Numbered from the stretch's first letter, positions 15,871 through 23,500 are shown. The stretch: DNA of 30,988 nucleotides from an uncultured Collinsella sp. (GCA_900540855.1 UQHK01000024.1:1-30988); one strand, 5' to 3'. Numbers and translations: made by a program. The notes: a model not told the origin generated them from the letters alone.

Positions 15871-16944
15871 ATGGCACTGCCTAAGGATTTCATCGACACC
15901 AACGACTTCACCAAAGAGCAGATCCTGGCTATCGAGGATCTTGGCCTGGCAATGAAGAAGGCCATCAAGGTTGACGGTTATTATCCGCACCTGCTCCGCA
16001 ACAAGAGCCTTGGCATGATCTTCCAGCAGGTCTCCACCCGCACTCGTCTTTCCTTCGAGACCGCTATGACCGACCTCGGCGGTCATGCTCAGTTCTATGG
16101 CCCTGGCACCATCCAGCTCGGCGGTCACGAGTCCCTGGGCGACACCGCTCGCGTTATGGGCTCGCTGCTCGACATCATGATGGCTCGCGTTGACCGTCAC
16201 AAGGACGTCGTCGGCCTCGCCGAGGGCTCTGCTGTGCCCGTCATCAACGGCATGTCAGAGTTCAACCACCCCACGCAGGAGATGGGCGACCTCATGACCA
16301 TGCTCGAGAACCTCCCCGAGGGCAAGAATATCGAGGACTGCACCCTGGCCTTCATCGGCGACGCCACCCAGGTCTGCGTCTCCCTCATGTTCATCGCCTC
16401 CAAGGTCGGCATGAAGTTCGTCCAGTTTGGACCTAAGGGTCACCAGATCCCCGACGGCGGCCTGCACGTTGGCACCGTTGAGGAGCGCGCCGAGTTCGGC
16501 AAGCAGATGATGGCCATCGCCGAGGAGAACTGCAAGGTCTCCGGTGGCTCCGTCGTCATCTCCGACGACATCGAGTGCATCAAGGGCGCCGACTTCATCT
16601 ACACCGACGTGTGGTATGGCCTGTACGACGAGGAGGTCTCGGGCGAGAACTACATGGACGTGTTCTACCCCAAGTATCAGGTCACCATGGACATGATGAA
16701 CTTCGCCGGCCCCAGCTCCAAGTTCATGCACTGCCTGCCGGCCACCCGCAATGAGGAAGTCGTCGACGAGGTCATGGACGATCCCGAGCGCTCCCTGTGC
16801 TGGGTCGAGGCCGAGAACCGCAAGCACTCCATCCGTGCTCTCCTTGCCGCCCTGGGCAAGCGCACTCCGCTCAACGACGAGGGTGTCGAGTACTCCGCCA
16901 AGGCTGAGCTCCACGCCGCTCTCGAGGCTCTCGAGCAGCTCTAA
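15871..16944 (+). CDS. ptcA: Putrescine carbamoyltransferase
   Basis: The enzyme converts N-carbamoylputrescine and phosphate to putrescine and carbamoyl phosphate, the second step of the agmatine deiminase pathway. The 357-residue product has the transcarbamylase motifs STRTR (55-59) for carbamoyl phosphate, HPTQ (near 130) and HCLPA (near 289). It follows the putrescine type rather than the ornithine type across the substrate-binding stretch (YGPGTIQLGGHESLGDTARV, and DATQVC, YTDVWYGLY, VFYPKYQV). The C-terminal helix typical of PTC trimers is present. ATG 15871 has GGAAAGGAAATC upstream; the in-frame ATGs earlier lack it. It begins the agmatine gene run ptcA, antiporter, aguA. Codons are strongly C-ending, suggesting high expression. 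The gene is also called aguB. Confidence 0.93.
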   Translation: MALPKDFIDTNDFTKEQILAIEDLGLAMKKAIKVDGYYPHLLRNKSLGMIFQQVSTRTRLSFETAMTDLGGHAQFYGPGTIQLGGHESLGDTARVMGSLLDIMMARVDRHKDVVGLAEGSAVPVINGMSEFNHPTQEMGDLMTMLENLPEGKNIEDCTLAFIGDATQVCVSLMFIASKVGMKFVQFGPKGHQIPDGGLHVGTVEERAEFGKQMMAIAEENCKVSGGSVVISDDIECIKGADFIYTDVWYGLYDEEVSGENYMDVFYPKYQVTMDMMNFAGPSSKFMHCLPATRNEEVVDEVMDDPERSLCWVEAENRKHSIRALLAALGKRTPLNDEGVEYSAKAELHAALEALEQL

Positions 16945-16970
16945 GCCCCAAGACGCCTAAAAGCACGTTT

Positions 16971-17045
16971 GCGGGCGGCGGATGCTCGTCTCCTGTCGCC
17001 CGCTCACCGAGGCCCAAGCAATTGCCTTAGTACCTTAGGGCCTCG
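16971..17045 (+). other. Two hairpins between ptcA and the antiporter gene
   Basis: GCGGGCG (16971-16977) pairs with CGCCCGC (16997-17003), and CGAGGCCC (17008-17015) pairs with GGGCCTCG (17038-17045). Neither has a T run, so they are more likely mRNA stability or processing structures than terminators. Confidence 0.6.
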
Positions 17046-17077
17046 GATCTGTCCAAGACTGAGCGAAGGAGCTCATT

Positions 17078-18517
17078 ATGAGCGACGGAAAGAAAAAGCT
17101 TTCCTTCTTGACGGTCATTTCGACCATCATCTGCGTCGTCTTCGTTTGCGAGGCCGCCGCTCCTGCTGCTGCCATTGGCAACCAGCAGTTCTTCTGGTGG
17201 ATCTTCCTGATCCTGACCTTCCTGCTTCCCTACGGCATGGTTGTCGCCGAGCTCGGTACCACCTATGACGGCGAGGGCGGCATTTACGACTGGGTACGCG
17301 ATGGCCTGGGCGACAAATGGGGCGCCCGCATCTCGTACTACTACTGGGTCAACTACCCGCTGTGGATCGCCTCGCTGGCTACCATGTTCCCCGACATTTT
17401 GGGCATGGTCTTTGGCGTCGAGTTCAACTTGATCGCCAAGATGGGTATCGATCTTGCCTTTGTGTGGATCGTCTACCTCATGGGCCGCTCCAAGGCGGCC
17501 GACTCCGAGTGGGTCCTTAACGGTGGCGCCATCATCAAGGTCGCCGTCGCCGTTATCGTTGGCGCTTTGGGCATTTGGTATGCCATGGAGAACGGTTTTG
17601 CGAACGACATGTCCGCTGCCACCTTCCTGCCCGAGCTCACCAACACCAACGCTCTCGGCTACCTGTCGATCATCATCTTTAACTTCATGGGCTTCGAGGT
17701 CATCTGCACCATGACCGACGACATGGCCGATCCCGCTCGCGATATCCCCAAGGCTATCATCGTCGGTGGCCTGTCCATCGCCGTGATCTACCTGTTCGCT
17801 GGCTTTGGCATCGGTGCTGCTGTGCCGGCCGATTCCATCGACCCCGACTATGGCATGATTGTCGCAGTCCAGACCATGGTGGGCGACTCCATGATCTTCA
17901 AGGTCATCTGCATCGCCTTCCTGATCACCCTGTTCGCCAACATGGCCGCCTGGTCCTTCGGCGTCAACTCCGTCGCCCGCTACGCTGCCGAGCACGGCAA
18001 CATGCCCAAGGTCTTCGCCTCGATGATCTCGGATGACGACATGCCCAACGGCGCCAACCTGGTCAACGCCATCGTTGCCTCCCTGGTGCTGTGCCTGCAG
18101 CTCGTACCCATCGACGCCATCTCCAACGGTGTCTTCTGGATGCTCTTCGGCACCTCCGTCGTCTTCCTGCTGCTGACCTACATCCCGATGTTCCCGGCGT
18201 TCCTCAACCTTCGCAAGAACGACCCCAACCGCGAGCGTATCTTCACGTTCCCGTTTAAGGGCGCCATGATGAAGGTCATGCTGGCCATCCCTTGCATCGA
18301 GCTGATCCTGGCCATCGTTGCAACGCTGGTGCCGCTCTCCGCCGCCGAGATTGGCGACAAGCTCCCGATGATCGTTATCTTCATCGTGCTTCTGCTCATC
18401 GGCGAGGTTGTCCGCGTCGTCAGCGCCAAGGGCCGCGAGACCGAGTACAAGGGCCTCACTCCCGAGCTGGCAGCTCAGCGTCTCGCTGAGGAGGCCGCCG
18501 AGGCCGAGGAGAACTAG
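17078..18517 (+). CDS. aguD: Agmatine/putrescine antiporter, APC family
   Basis: The 479-residue protein is a 12-segment APC-superfamily permease. The first hydrophobic segments are FLTVISTIICVVFVCEAAA and FFWWIFLILTFLLPYGMVV. A conserved GEGGIYDWV follows near residue 66 and a FNFMGFEV helix near 205. In the agmatine deiminase pathway such a protein exchanges external agmatine for internal putrescine. The assignment rests on its place between ptcA and agmatine deiminase. The C-terminal tail is acidic and Ala/Glu-rich. ATG 17078 follows GCGAAGGAGC. It is a close paralogue of the second permease at 20662. The stop codon lies inside the left arm of a palindrome. Confidence 0.85.
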   Translation: MSDGKKKLSFLTVISTIICVVFVCEAAAPAAAIGNQQFFWWIFLILTFLLPYGMVVAELGTTYDGEGGIYDWVRDGLGDKWGARISYYYWVNYPLWIASLATMFPDILGMVFGVEFNLIAKMGIDLAFVWIVYLMGRSKAADSEWVLNGGAIIKVAVAVIVGALGIWYAMENGFANDMSAATFLPELTNTNALGYLSIIIFNFMGFEVICTMTDDMADPARDIPKAIIVGGLSIAVIYLFAGFGIGAAVPADSIDPDYGMIVAVQTMVGDSMIFKVICIAFLITLFANMAAWSFGVNSVARYAAEHGNMPKVFASMISDDDMPNGANLVNAIVASLVLCLQLVPIDAISNGVFWMLFGTSVVFLLLTYIPMFPAFLNLRKNDPNRERIFTFPFKGAMMKVMLAIPCIELILAIVATLVPLSAAEIGDKLPMIVIFIVLLLIGEVVRVVSAKGRETEYKGLTPELAAQRLAEEAAEAEEN

Positions 18518-18602
18518 AGCACCCGGTTCTGGGGCTCCAACCCTCCTCGCGTACCAACGTGCGCTTCGTCGGGCTTGTCGCTCCCGACTCCGGGCACTCT
18601 AG
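18514..18602 (+). other. Palindrome beginning at the aguD stop codon
   Basis: CTAGAG (18514-18519) pairs with CTCTAG (18597-18602), and CCCGG (18522-18526) with CCGGG (18590-18594), across a two-base mismatch. Inside, GTCGGG (18568-18573) pairs with CCCGAC (18583-18588). The TAG stop of aguD is within the left arm. No T run follows. Confidence 0.6.
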
Positions 18603-18608
18603 CCTCTT

Positions 18609-18728
18609 CGGAGACGTGCCCAAGCGACAGGTTTGCTAACCATTCCCCGGGGTGGGTGTGAGCGATAGCTCCGGTAACCACCGCCCACCCCAATCTCTCT
18701 TCCGTATCCTTCGTGCGTTTTGTCTCCG
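18609..18728 (+). ncRNA. Candidate multi-stem structured leader ahead of aguA
   Basis: A closing stem CGGAGAC (18609-18615) with GTCTCCG (18722-18728) encloses GGTT/AACC (18630-18633 with 18638-18641) and a second domain GGGGTGGG (18649-18656) with CCCACCCC (18684-18691). That domain contains GAGC/GCTC with a GATA loop (18660-18671). I do not recognise a known riboswitch class. This and a further hairpin, CCCCG (18786-18790) with CGGGG (from 18799), fill the 367-bp gap, where no gene is seen. Confidence 0.4.
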
Positions 18729-18884
18729 CGCACTTGGTTACGTTGCCGCTCGTCGGTGCGGCTCCGTGAAAACCGGCACCGGGCGCCCCGACCTTTGCCG
18801 GGGGACGGGCGCCCACTATCTCTTGGTTTTAGGCTGCGGGCAATCCGCCCGCGGCAAACGATCGTTCGATTTGGAGGAAATCTT

Positions 18885-20090
18885 ATGCGTACGATCACCG
18901 AGTCCGAGTCCACCCCCAAGGCCGACGGCTTCTTTATGCCCGCCGAGTTCGCTCCGCAGGATCGCGTGTGGATGGGCTGGCCCCACCGCACCGACACCTG
19001 GGCCCACGGCGCCAAGCCTGCTCAGAAGCAGTATGCCGCCATCGCCCGCGCCATCTCCGAGTTCACCCCGGTCTATATGTGCGCCAACCAGGTCGACTAT
19101 GCCAACTGCAAGGCCGTCTTCGAGAACGACGAGAACGTCACCGTTATCGAGATGACCACCGACGACGCCTGGTTCCGCGACACCGCCGCCACCTACGTCA
19201 TCAACGGCAAGGGCGAGAAGCGCGCCAACCACTGGCACTTCAACGCCTACGGCGGCCTCGTCGACGGCCTGTACTTCCCGTGGGACAAGGACGAGCAGAT
19301 CGCCCTCAAGATGGCTGAGCTCTCCGGCTGCCGTCGCTATCGTCCCGACGACATGATCCTCGAGGGCGGCTCCATCACCGTCGACGGCGAGGGCACCCTT
19401 GTCGTGACCGACCAGTGCCTGCTTTCCCCGGGCCGCACCTGCTCTGCGGTTCTGGAGGAGGAAGAGGATCCCGAGTCCATCTGGCCCAAGTTCCACAAGA
19501 AGTTTGAGCCCTGGAGCGAGGAGCTTCGCGCCTACATGGACGAGCACCTCAAGGATTACCTGGGTGTCGAGAAGGTCATCTGGGTCAAGGAGGGCATCGA
19601 CCCCGAGGAGACCAACGGTCATATCGACGACGTTGCCACGTTCATCGCTCCGGGCGTCATGGCCTGCATCTGGACCGACGATCCCGAGTATCCGTTCTAC
19701 GAGCAGTGCCACGCTGCCTACGAGACCCTCTCCAACGCCGTTGACGCCAAGGGCCGCAAGATGAAGGTCTACAAGCTCTGCATGCCCGTGAACCCGCTGT
19801 TCATGGACCAGGCCTCCTGCGACACCATCGACGCCGACGAGAACGCCGAGCCGCGCGTCCCCGACGAGCCGCTGATCGCGTCCTACATGAACTACCTGGT
19901 CACCAACCACGGCGTCATCGTCCCGCAGTACGGCGACGAGAACGACCAGCTGGCCGTCGACACGCTCCAGAAGATCTATGACGAGGTCTGGGGCGAGGGC
20001 GTCTACAAGTGCGTCGGCGTCCAGTCCGAGCAGGTCGTCTTCGGTGGCGGCAACATCCACTGCATTACCCAGCAGGAGCCCTCGGCGTAA
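18885..20090 (+). CDS. aguA: Agmatine deiminase
   Basis: It hydrolyses agmatine to N-carbamoylputrescine and ammonia, the first step of the pathway. The 401-residue protein belongs to the guanidino-group modifying (pentein) superfamily. Visible landmarks are MGWPHRTDTW near residues 30-39, AWFRDTAATYVIN near 90-102, LEGGSITVDGEGT, the NGHIDDVATF block with the catalytic His/Asp, and the C-terminal FGGGNIHCITQQEP with the nucleophile Cys393. ATG 18885 follows TTGGAGGAAATC; the frame is open for 55 codons upstream but that region is a structured leader. It has the most strongly C-biased codons in the window. Ammonia released by this step helps acid tolerance in other bacteria, which is possible here. 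Confidence 0.95.
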   Translation: MRTITESESTPKADGFFMPAEFAPQDRVWMGWPHRTDTWAHGAKPAQKQYAAIARAISEFTPVYMCANQVDYANCKAVFENDENVTVIEMTTDDAWFRDTAATYVINGKGEKRANHWHFNAYGGLVDGLYFPWDKDEQIALKMAELSGCRRYRPDDMILEGGSITVDGEGTLVVTDQCLLSPGRTCSAVLEEEEDPESIWPKFHKKFEPWSEELRAYMDEHLKDYLGVEKVIWVKEGIDPEETNGHIDDVATFIAPGVMACIWTDDPEYPFYEQCHAAYETLSNAVDAKGRKMKVYKLCMPVNPLFMDQASCDTIDADENAEPRVPDEPLIASYMNYLVTNHGVIVPQYGDENDQLAVDTLQKIYDEVWGEGVYKCVGVQSEQVVFGGGNIHCITQQEPSA

Positions 20091-20178
20091 CTCAGGCACG
20101 CCACCTTGGCGTTCACTCGTCGCTTACGTAGCGTCAGTACGCTACGCTCCTCGTTCGCGCCAATCTGGCGCACCTGAG
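20091..20178 (+). other. 88-nt nested palindrome directly after the aguA stop
   Basis: CTCAGG (20091-20096) pairs with CCTGAG (20173-20178), CGCCA (20099-20103) with TGGCG (20166-20170), TTGGCG (20106-20111) with CGCCAA (20158-20163), and apical CGTAGCG (20127-20133) with CGCTACG (20140-20146). The structure starts at the base after the TAA. No T run follows, so a role in mRNA 3'-end protection is likelier than termination. Confidence 0.65.
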
Positions 20179-20222
20179 CACGCCGAGTAAACGTCTGACT
20201 TTCCGAGCCGTGATGCTTCGGG

Positions 20223-20313
20223 AACCCAGCCGATCAATCGGACGGTCGGTGAATCGGACCATCTCGGGGCATTGATGGTCGGTTTATTCGATGTCTTGGT
20301 CGGCTGGGTTTTT
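20223..20313 (+). terminator. Terminator of the ptcA-aguD-aguA operon
   Basis: AACCCAGCCGA (20223-20233) pairs with TCGGCTGGGTT (20300-20310), followed by T. A second hairpin inside pairs GACCATC with GATGGTC. Directly after it GGGCACTCCG (20318-20327) pairs with CGGAGTGCCC (20340-20349), a possible backup. Confidence 0.75.
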
Positions 20314-20358
20314 CTTTGGGCACTCCGTTGCCTCCACTTCGGAGTGCCCGCCTCTTTG

Positions 20359-20441
20359 ATTGAGTACGCGTCTGATCTGGGATTTATTGCGGGTTAGGCC
20401 AATTGTTCGCTTGAATTTCCCAGGTCAGACGCGTATTCAAT
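20359..20441 (+). other. Long 24-bp stem-loop in the aguA to second permease interval
   Basis: The arms 20359-20382 and 20418-20441 pair over 24 bp, with the only two differences being G-U compatible. The central part of each arm is ACGCGTCTGA and its complement. The 35-base loop is unpaired in my reading. It is not followed by a T run. Confidence 0.7.
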
Positions 20442-20489
20442 TGCTGATAGTTTCCGGTTGCGAGCGCGACCGTTTTGATCGGAGTATCT

Positions 20490-20672
20490 ATGTACCAGCG
20501 TATCGTTATCTACACGCGCCTGTTCCGCGAGCGTTGGTCCAACAATTGCATCCTCTCTTCTCTTTGGGATGGCACCTGCACCGGTGACGCGGCCTGCAAC
20601 CCTACCTTGGGCTGCGCCTTCGGTACAGATGCCATCCTTTTTGCTGTAGGGGGAGCGTGCCGTGGCAGGTAA
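20490..20672 (+). CDS. Possible 60-residue leader peptide overlapping the second permease start
   Basis: ATG 20490 follows GGAGTATCT, a usable ribosome site. The peptide begins MYQRIVIYTRLFRERW, with four arginine codons in the first 15. The reading frame runs through a terminator-like hairpin and stops 8 bases past the permease GTG, so translation could both melt the hairpin and feed the permease start. I do not recognise the sequence, and much of it may be dictated by the hairpin, so this is tentative. Confidence 0.25.
   Translation: MYQRIVIYTRLFRERWSNNCILSSLWDGTCTGDAACNPTLGCAFGTDAILFAVGGACRGR
20567..20642 (+). promoter_or_regulatory. Attenuator-like hairpin just before the second permease
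   Basis: GGATGGCACCTG (20567-20578) pairs with CAGATGCCATCC (20626-20637) with one mismatch, CCG with CGG inside it, and the right arm runs directly into TTTTT. A terminator-like structure ending a few bases before the GGGGGAG ribosome site of the permease is the layout of an attenuator. Confidence 0.5.
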
Positions 20673-22071
20673 AAAGTTCTCCCTGTTCGAGGTCATCCTC
20701 TCGGTTATCTGCGTTGTCTTTACCATCGAGGCGGCCGCTCCGGCATCTGCCATGGGTAACGTGCAGTTCTTCTGGTGGATCTTCCTCATCATTACGTTTT
20801 TGCTTCCCTATGGCCTGGTGGTGGCCGAGCTCGGTACGGCGTTCGATTCCGAGGGCGGTCTGTACGATTGGGTTCGCCTGGGCTTGGGCGACCGTTGGGG
20901 CGCTCGCTGCTCCTGGTGCTATTGGGTCAACTTTCCACTGTGGGTGGCAAGTATCGCCTGCATGTTCCCCAGTGTCATCAATGCGGTATGGGGCATCGAA
21001 TTTTCGCTTGGGGTCCGAATTGCCATCGAGCTTGCCTTTGTGTGGGGCGTCACGGTCATGGCAATGCAGCCGGTGGCCGAGGCCGATTGGGTCATGGATG
21101 GCGGCGCCGTCATCAAGGTGCTCATTACCGCCGTGGTGGGAATCGTCGGTATCTGGTTTGCCTGCAATAACGGCTTTGCCAACGATATGTCGTTTAAGAC
21201 CTTTGTCCCCGATCTGGGAGACACTAACTCACTGACGTATCTTTCAATCATCCTATTCAACTTTATGGGCTTTGAGGTGGTCGCGACCTTTGCCAGCACG
21301 ATGAAGAACCCATCGCGCGATATCCCCAAGGCGGTTATCGCCGGTGGCGTTGCCATCGCGGCGATCTACATTATCTGTGGCGTCGGTATTGGAGCCGCGG
21401 TTCCCACCGAGCAGCTTTCACTCGATTCGGGCATTGTGGACGCGGTTGCCGCCATGGTGGGGCGCGCTCACCCGCTGACGATGGTCGTGGGCGTGGCCTT
21501 TTTGGTGACGCTGTTCGCCAACATGATCTGCTGGAGTTTTGGCGTCAACAACGTGGCGAGCTATGCCGCGCGCCACGGCAACATGCCGCGCCCCTTTGCG
21601 CTGGTGTCCAAGAAGACCGGCATGCCCAACGGCTCAGCACTCATTAACGGTTGTTTTGCCAGCTTGGTGCTGCTACTTCAGATTCCGCTGGGCGAAGGTT
21701 CCGACGTCTTTTGGGTTTTCTTCTCGATGAACGTCGTCTTTCTGCTCATGAGCTATATCCCGATGTTCCCGGCGTTTTGGCGTCTGCGTAAATACGACGG
21801 TCGCCCGCGTGTGTTCCGCGCGCCCTTCGAGGGCAAGGTGCTTGCGGTAGCGCTTGCGGTGCCGGTGGTAGAGCTCGTGCTTTCGATTGTTGCGACAATC
21901 GTGCCGCTTAACAGCTCGCCCGCCGAGATGTCAAAGTTGCCGATCCTCATGGGTGTGGTGATCGGCGTGTTGCTGGGCGAGGTTTCGCGCCTCATATCGC
22001 GCCGCGGCCGCAGCATCGACAATCCCGGCGTTGGCGCAAGGGGGACAGGTCGCTTTGCACCAAAACAGTAG
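20662..22071 (+). CDS. Second APC-family permease, paralogue of the agmatine antiporter
   Basis: The 469-residue protein aligns by eye with the antiporter at 17078 along its whole length: shared FFWWIFL, TFLLPYG, VVAELGT, EGGxYDWVR, GLGD, FNFMGFEV, RDIPKA, NMPxxFA and YIPMFPAF. It has about 12 membrane segments. It may carry another polyamine, N-carbamoylputrescine or an amino acid; the substrate cannot be decided. GTG 20662 follows GGGGGAG at 8 bases. Its codons are less C-biased than those of the first permease. It lies beyond the operon terminator and behind an attenuator-like hairpin, so it is probably separately controlled. The last residues (about GARGTGRFAPKQ) are encoded by a GGGACAG repeat. 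Confidence 0.85.
   Translation: MAGKKFSLFEVILSVICVVFTIEAAAPASAMGNVQFFWWIFLIITFLLPYGLVVAELGTAFDSEGGLYDWVRLGLGDRWGARCSWCYWVNFPLWVASIACMFPSVINAVWGIEFSLGVRIAIELAFVWGVTVMAMQPVAEADWVMDGGAVIKVLITAVVGIVGIWFACNNGFANDMSFKTFVPDLGDTNSLTYLSIILFNFMGFEVVATFASTMKNPSRDIPKAVIAGGVAIAAIYIICGVGIGAAVPTEQLSLDSGIVDAVAAMVGRAHPLTMVVGVAFLVTLFANMICWSFGVNNVASYAARHGNMPRPFALVSKKTGMPNGSALINGCFASLVLLLQIPLGEGSDVFWVFFSMNVVFLLMSYIPMFPAFWRLRKYDGRPRVFRAPFEGKVLAVALAVPVVELVLSIVATIVPLNSSPAEMSKLPILMGVVIGVLLGEVSRLISRRGRSIDNPGVGARGTGRFAPKQ
22033..22061 (+). repeat. GGGACAG hairpin (family member 3) inside the permease 3' end
   Basis: GGCGCAAGG (22033-22041) pairs with CTTTGCACC (22053-22061) with one mismatch and one wobble; GGGGGACAGG spans stem and loop. 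It lies in the last coding codons of the second permease. Confidence 0.6.
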
Positions 22072-22092
22072 CGCCGCGAGTTGTGCGGCGCT
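22070..22092. terminator. Hairpin overlapping the second permease stop codon
   Basis: AGCGCCGC (22070-22077) pairs perfectly with GCGGCGCT (22085-22092); the stem begins at the second base of the TAG stop. It separates this gene from the convergent small gene. It has no strong T run, so termination strength is doubtful. Confidence 0.5.
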
Positions 22093-22106
22093 AGTTGCAT
22101 CTTGGA

Positions 22107-22298
22107 TTACTGCTCACGCTGCTCGGGATCAGATGCGAGCTTGGGTGCAAAGTAGGGGACGTGGCCCAGGTAGGGGCAGCTGTCCGAACGCGCCTCAACG
22201 GCGCAGGGGACATCGTCGTAGGTCATGGAAGAACCGAGTCGGGTGATGGCCTTGGCGGCGGGCGCGACGAGCATCTTGAGCGGAGCGATCGGTGTCAT
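22107..22298 (-). CDS. Small 63-residue protein of unknown function
   Basis: The product begins MTPIAPLKMLVAPAAKAITR and contains two cysteines (DVPCAVEA, DSCPYLGHVPYF). The N-terminus is mildly amphipathic, with no clear signal peptide or membrane segment. I do not recognise a family. The evidence that it is a gene is the strong AAAGGAGAT ribosome site 5 bases before ATG 22298 and a normal codon pattern. The frame could begin five codons earlier, at 22313, but that ATG lacks such a site. It is divergent from the second LuxR regulator across a 128-bp gap that contains an inverted repeat, so it is a candidate target of that regulator. Confidence 0.6.
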   Translation of the reverse strand: MTPIAPLKMLVAPAAKAITRLGSSMTYDDVPCAVEARSDSCPYLGHVPYFAPKLASDPEQREQ

Positions 22299-22336
22299 GG
22301 CATCTCCTTTCATCGGTGAGACACAGCTTGTTTATC

Positions 22337-22356
22337 TAAACGATACAGTACGTTTA
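22337..22356. promoter_or_regulatory. Inverted repeat between the small gene and the second LuxR gene
   Basis: TAAACG (22337-22342) and CGTTTA (22351-22356) are separated by 8 bases, a typical dimer-operator layout in a divergent promoter. The TAAAC word recurs in the candidate LuxR motifs at 15679-15713 and 23502-23531. Confidence 0.45.
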
Positions 22357-22426
22357 ATCGGTGAGTCTAATCTTGCGGCAAAGAATCTGTCAACATCCTC
22401 ACAGCATCTAGACAGGGGAGGCGGGC

Positions 22427-23419
22427 ATGAGTTTCGCGTTCTATATCTACACCACGATTATCATGGGTGTGGCTCTGGTGACCAGTGCCGTGGCATTGGT
22501 GGTTTGGCTCATGACGCGCCGTCGCGACAGCCTGGTGGCCGCGGCGGGTTTTTTGCTCTATATGCTCGATATGTCGGTCATCTTTTTTGACGAGTACAAT
22601 CGGCTCAAATACGACTACGCCGTTACCTTTAGCGAGCCGCTGCAGCACCCCTTGCTGCGCTGCGTGCTTGGTATTGCCATCTATGCCTGCGTGGTGCTAT
22701 GGATGTTTGCGCGCTTGCGCAAAAGGCCGACGTCGCGCATGCTCGGACTTGCTATCGTGCCGTTTTCAATCTTGCAATTGCTGCTGGTGCCTCGCAGCGG
22801 TGCTGCCGGAGAGATGCAGCAGTATCTCTTTTGGCTCACGCGTGACCTGGGCAATGTAGGATGTCTTGCCTATGCCGCCTGGCATTACCGGCACAGGGCC
22901 ACGCGTGTTGAGAAACTCGACCTCGACCGCTCAAAGCTCTTTTGGAAGGTGGCACTCGTTCTTGCGTTTTGCGTAATCGCCGAGGACACCTACATGATTT
23001 TGCTCTGCCGCCCCGACTCTCAAAACCCCGTCATCAGCCTCTTTTTGTGGTATCTGTCCGAGCGCAATATCTCCGAAAACGTGCTGCTCGTGGTATGTGC
23101 GGTCCAACTCTTTTGCCAGTTTAGCCATATCCTGCGTGTGTATGCCCGTCATCCGCGTGCCGATGAGGACGTGGCGGCCCAGAGCGCAAGCTCTGGGGAC
23201 GACCTCGCATCGCGTGTGGTGATCTATGCCGATGCCCACAAGCTGTCGCGACGTGAGCAGGAAGTGCTCACGCTGGTGCTGAAGGGCAACGACGCCCAAA
23301 ACATCGCCAGCGAGTTGGTCATCAGCCCTGGCACGGTCAAGGCACACTTGCATCGCATCTACGTTAAAAGCGGCGTCTCCAACCGAGATGACCTCATAGA
23401 TGCCTTTTGGCGTTCCTAG
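22427..23419 (+). CDS. Second seven-transmembrane LuxR-family regulator
   Basis: The 330-residue protein repeats the layout of the regulator at 14575: about seven hydrophobic segments in residues 1-235, a short linker, and a LuxR helix-turn-helix at about 270-325 (KLSRREQEVLTLVLKGNDAQ, NIASELVISPGTVKAHLHRI). The AEDxYxILL and YLSERNISENV segments match the first regulator, so the two are paralogues. ATG 22427 follows GGGGAGGCGGGC. Likely targets are its divergent small neighbour, the amidohydrolase-MATE genes downstream, or the second permease. The ligand is unknown. Confidence 0.85.
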   Translation: MSFAFYIYTTIIMGVALVTSAVALVVWLMTRRRDSLVAAAGFLLYMLDMSVIFFDEYNRLKYDYAVTFSEPLQHPLLRCVLGIAIYACVVLWMFARLRKRPTSRMLGLAIVPFSILQLLLVPRSGAAGEMQQYLFWLTRDLGNVGCLAYAAWHYRHRATRVEKLDLDRSKLFWKVALVLAFCVIAEDTYMILLCRPDSQNPVISLFLWYLSERNISENVLLVVCAVQLFCQFSHILRVYARHPRADEDVAAQSASSGDDLASRVVIYADAHKLSRREQEVLTLVLKGNDAQNIASELVISPGTVKAHLHRIYVKSGVSNRDDLIDAFWRS

Positions 23420-23500
23420 TCCTATTCTTTCTTGCATGCGGGTCTTGCCGTGTGGGCGGGCACGCCGTTGGGCGTAATGACGCGGTAATAATCTCAGACA

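Noticed and set aside
15871..16944. Ornithine carbamoyltransferase (argF) as the identity of the carbamoyltransferase
   Set aside because: The substrate-side segments and the agmatine deiminase and antiporter neighbours match putrescine carbamoyltransferase.
18816..20099. 427-codon minus-strand open frame opposite agmatine deiminase
   Set aside because: Its Leu/Val/Gly/Asp-rich translation mirrors the codon bias of aguA and has no motif or ribosome site.
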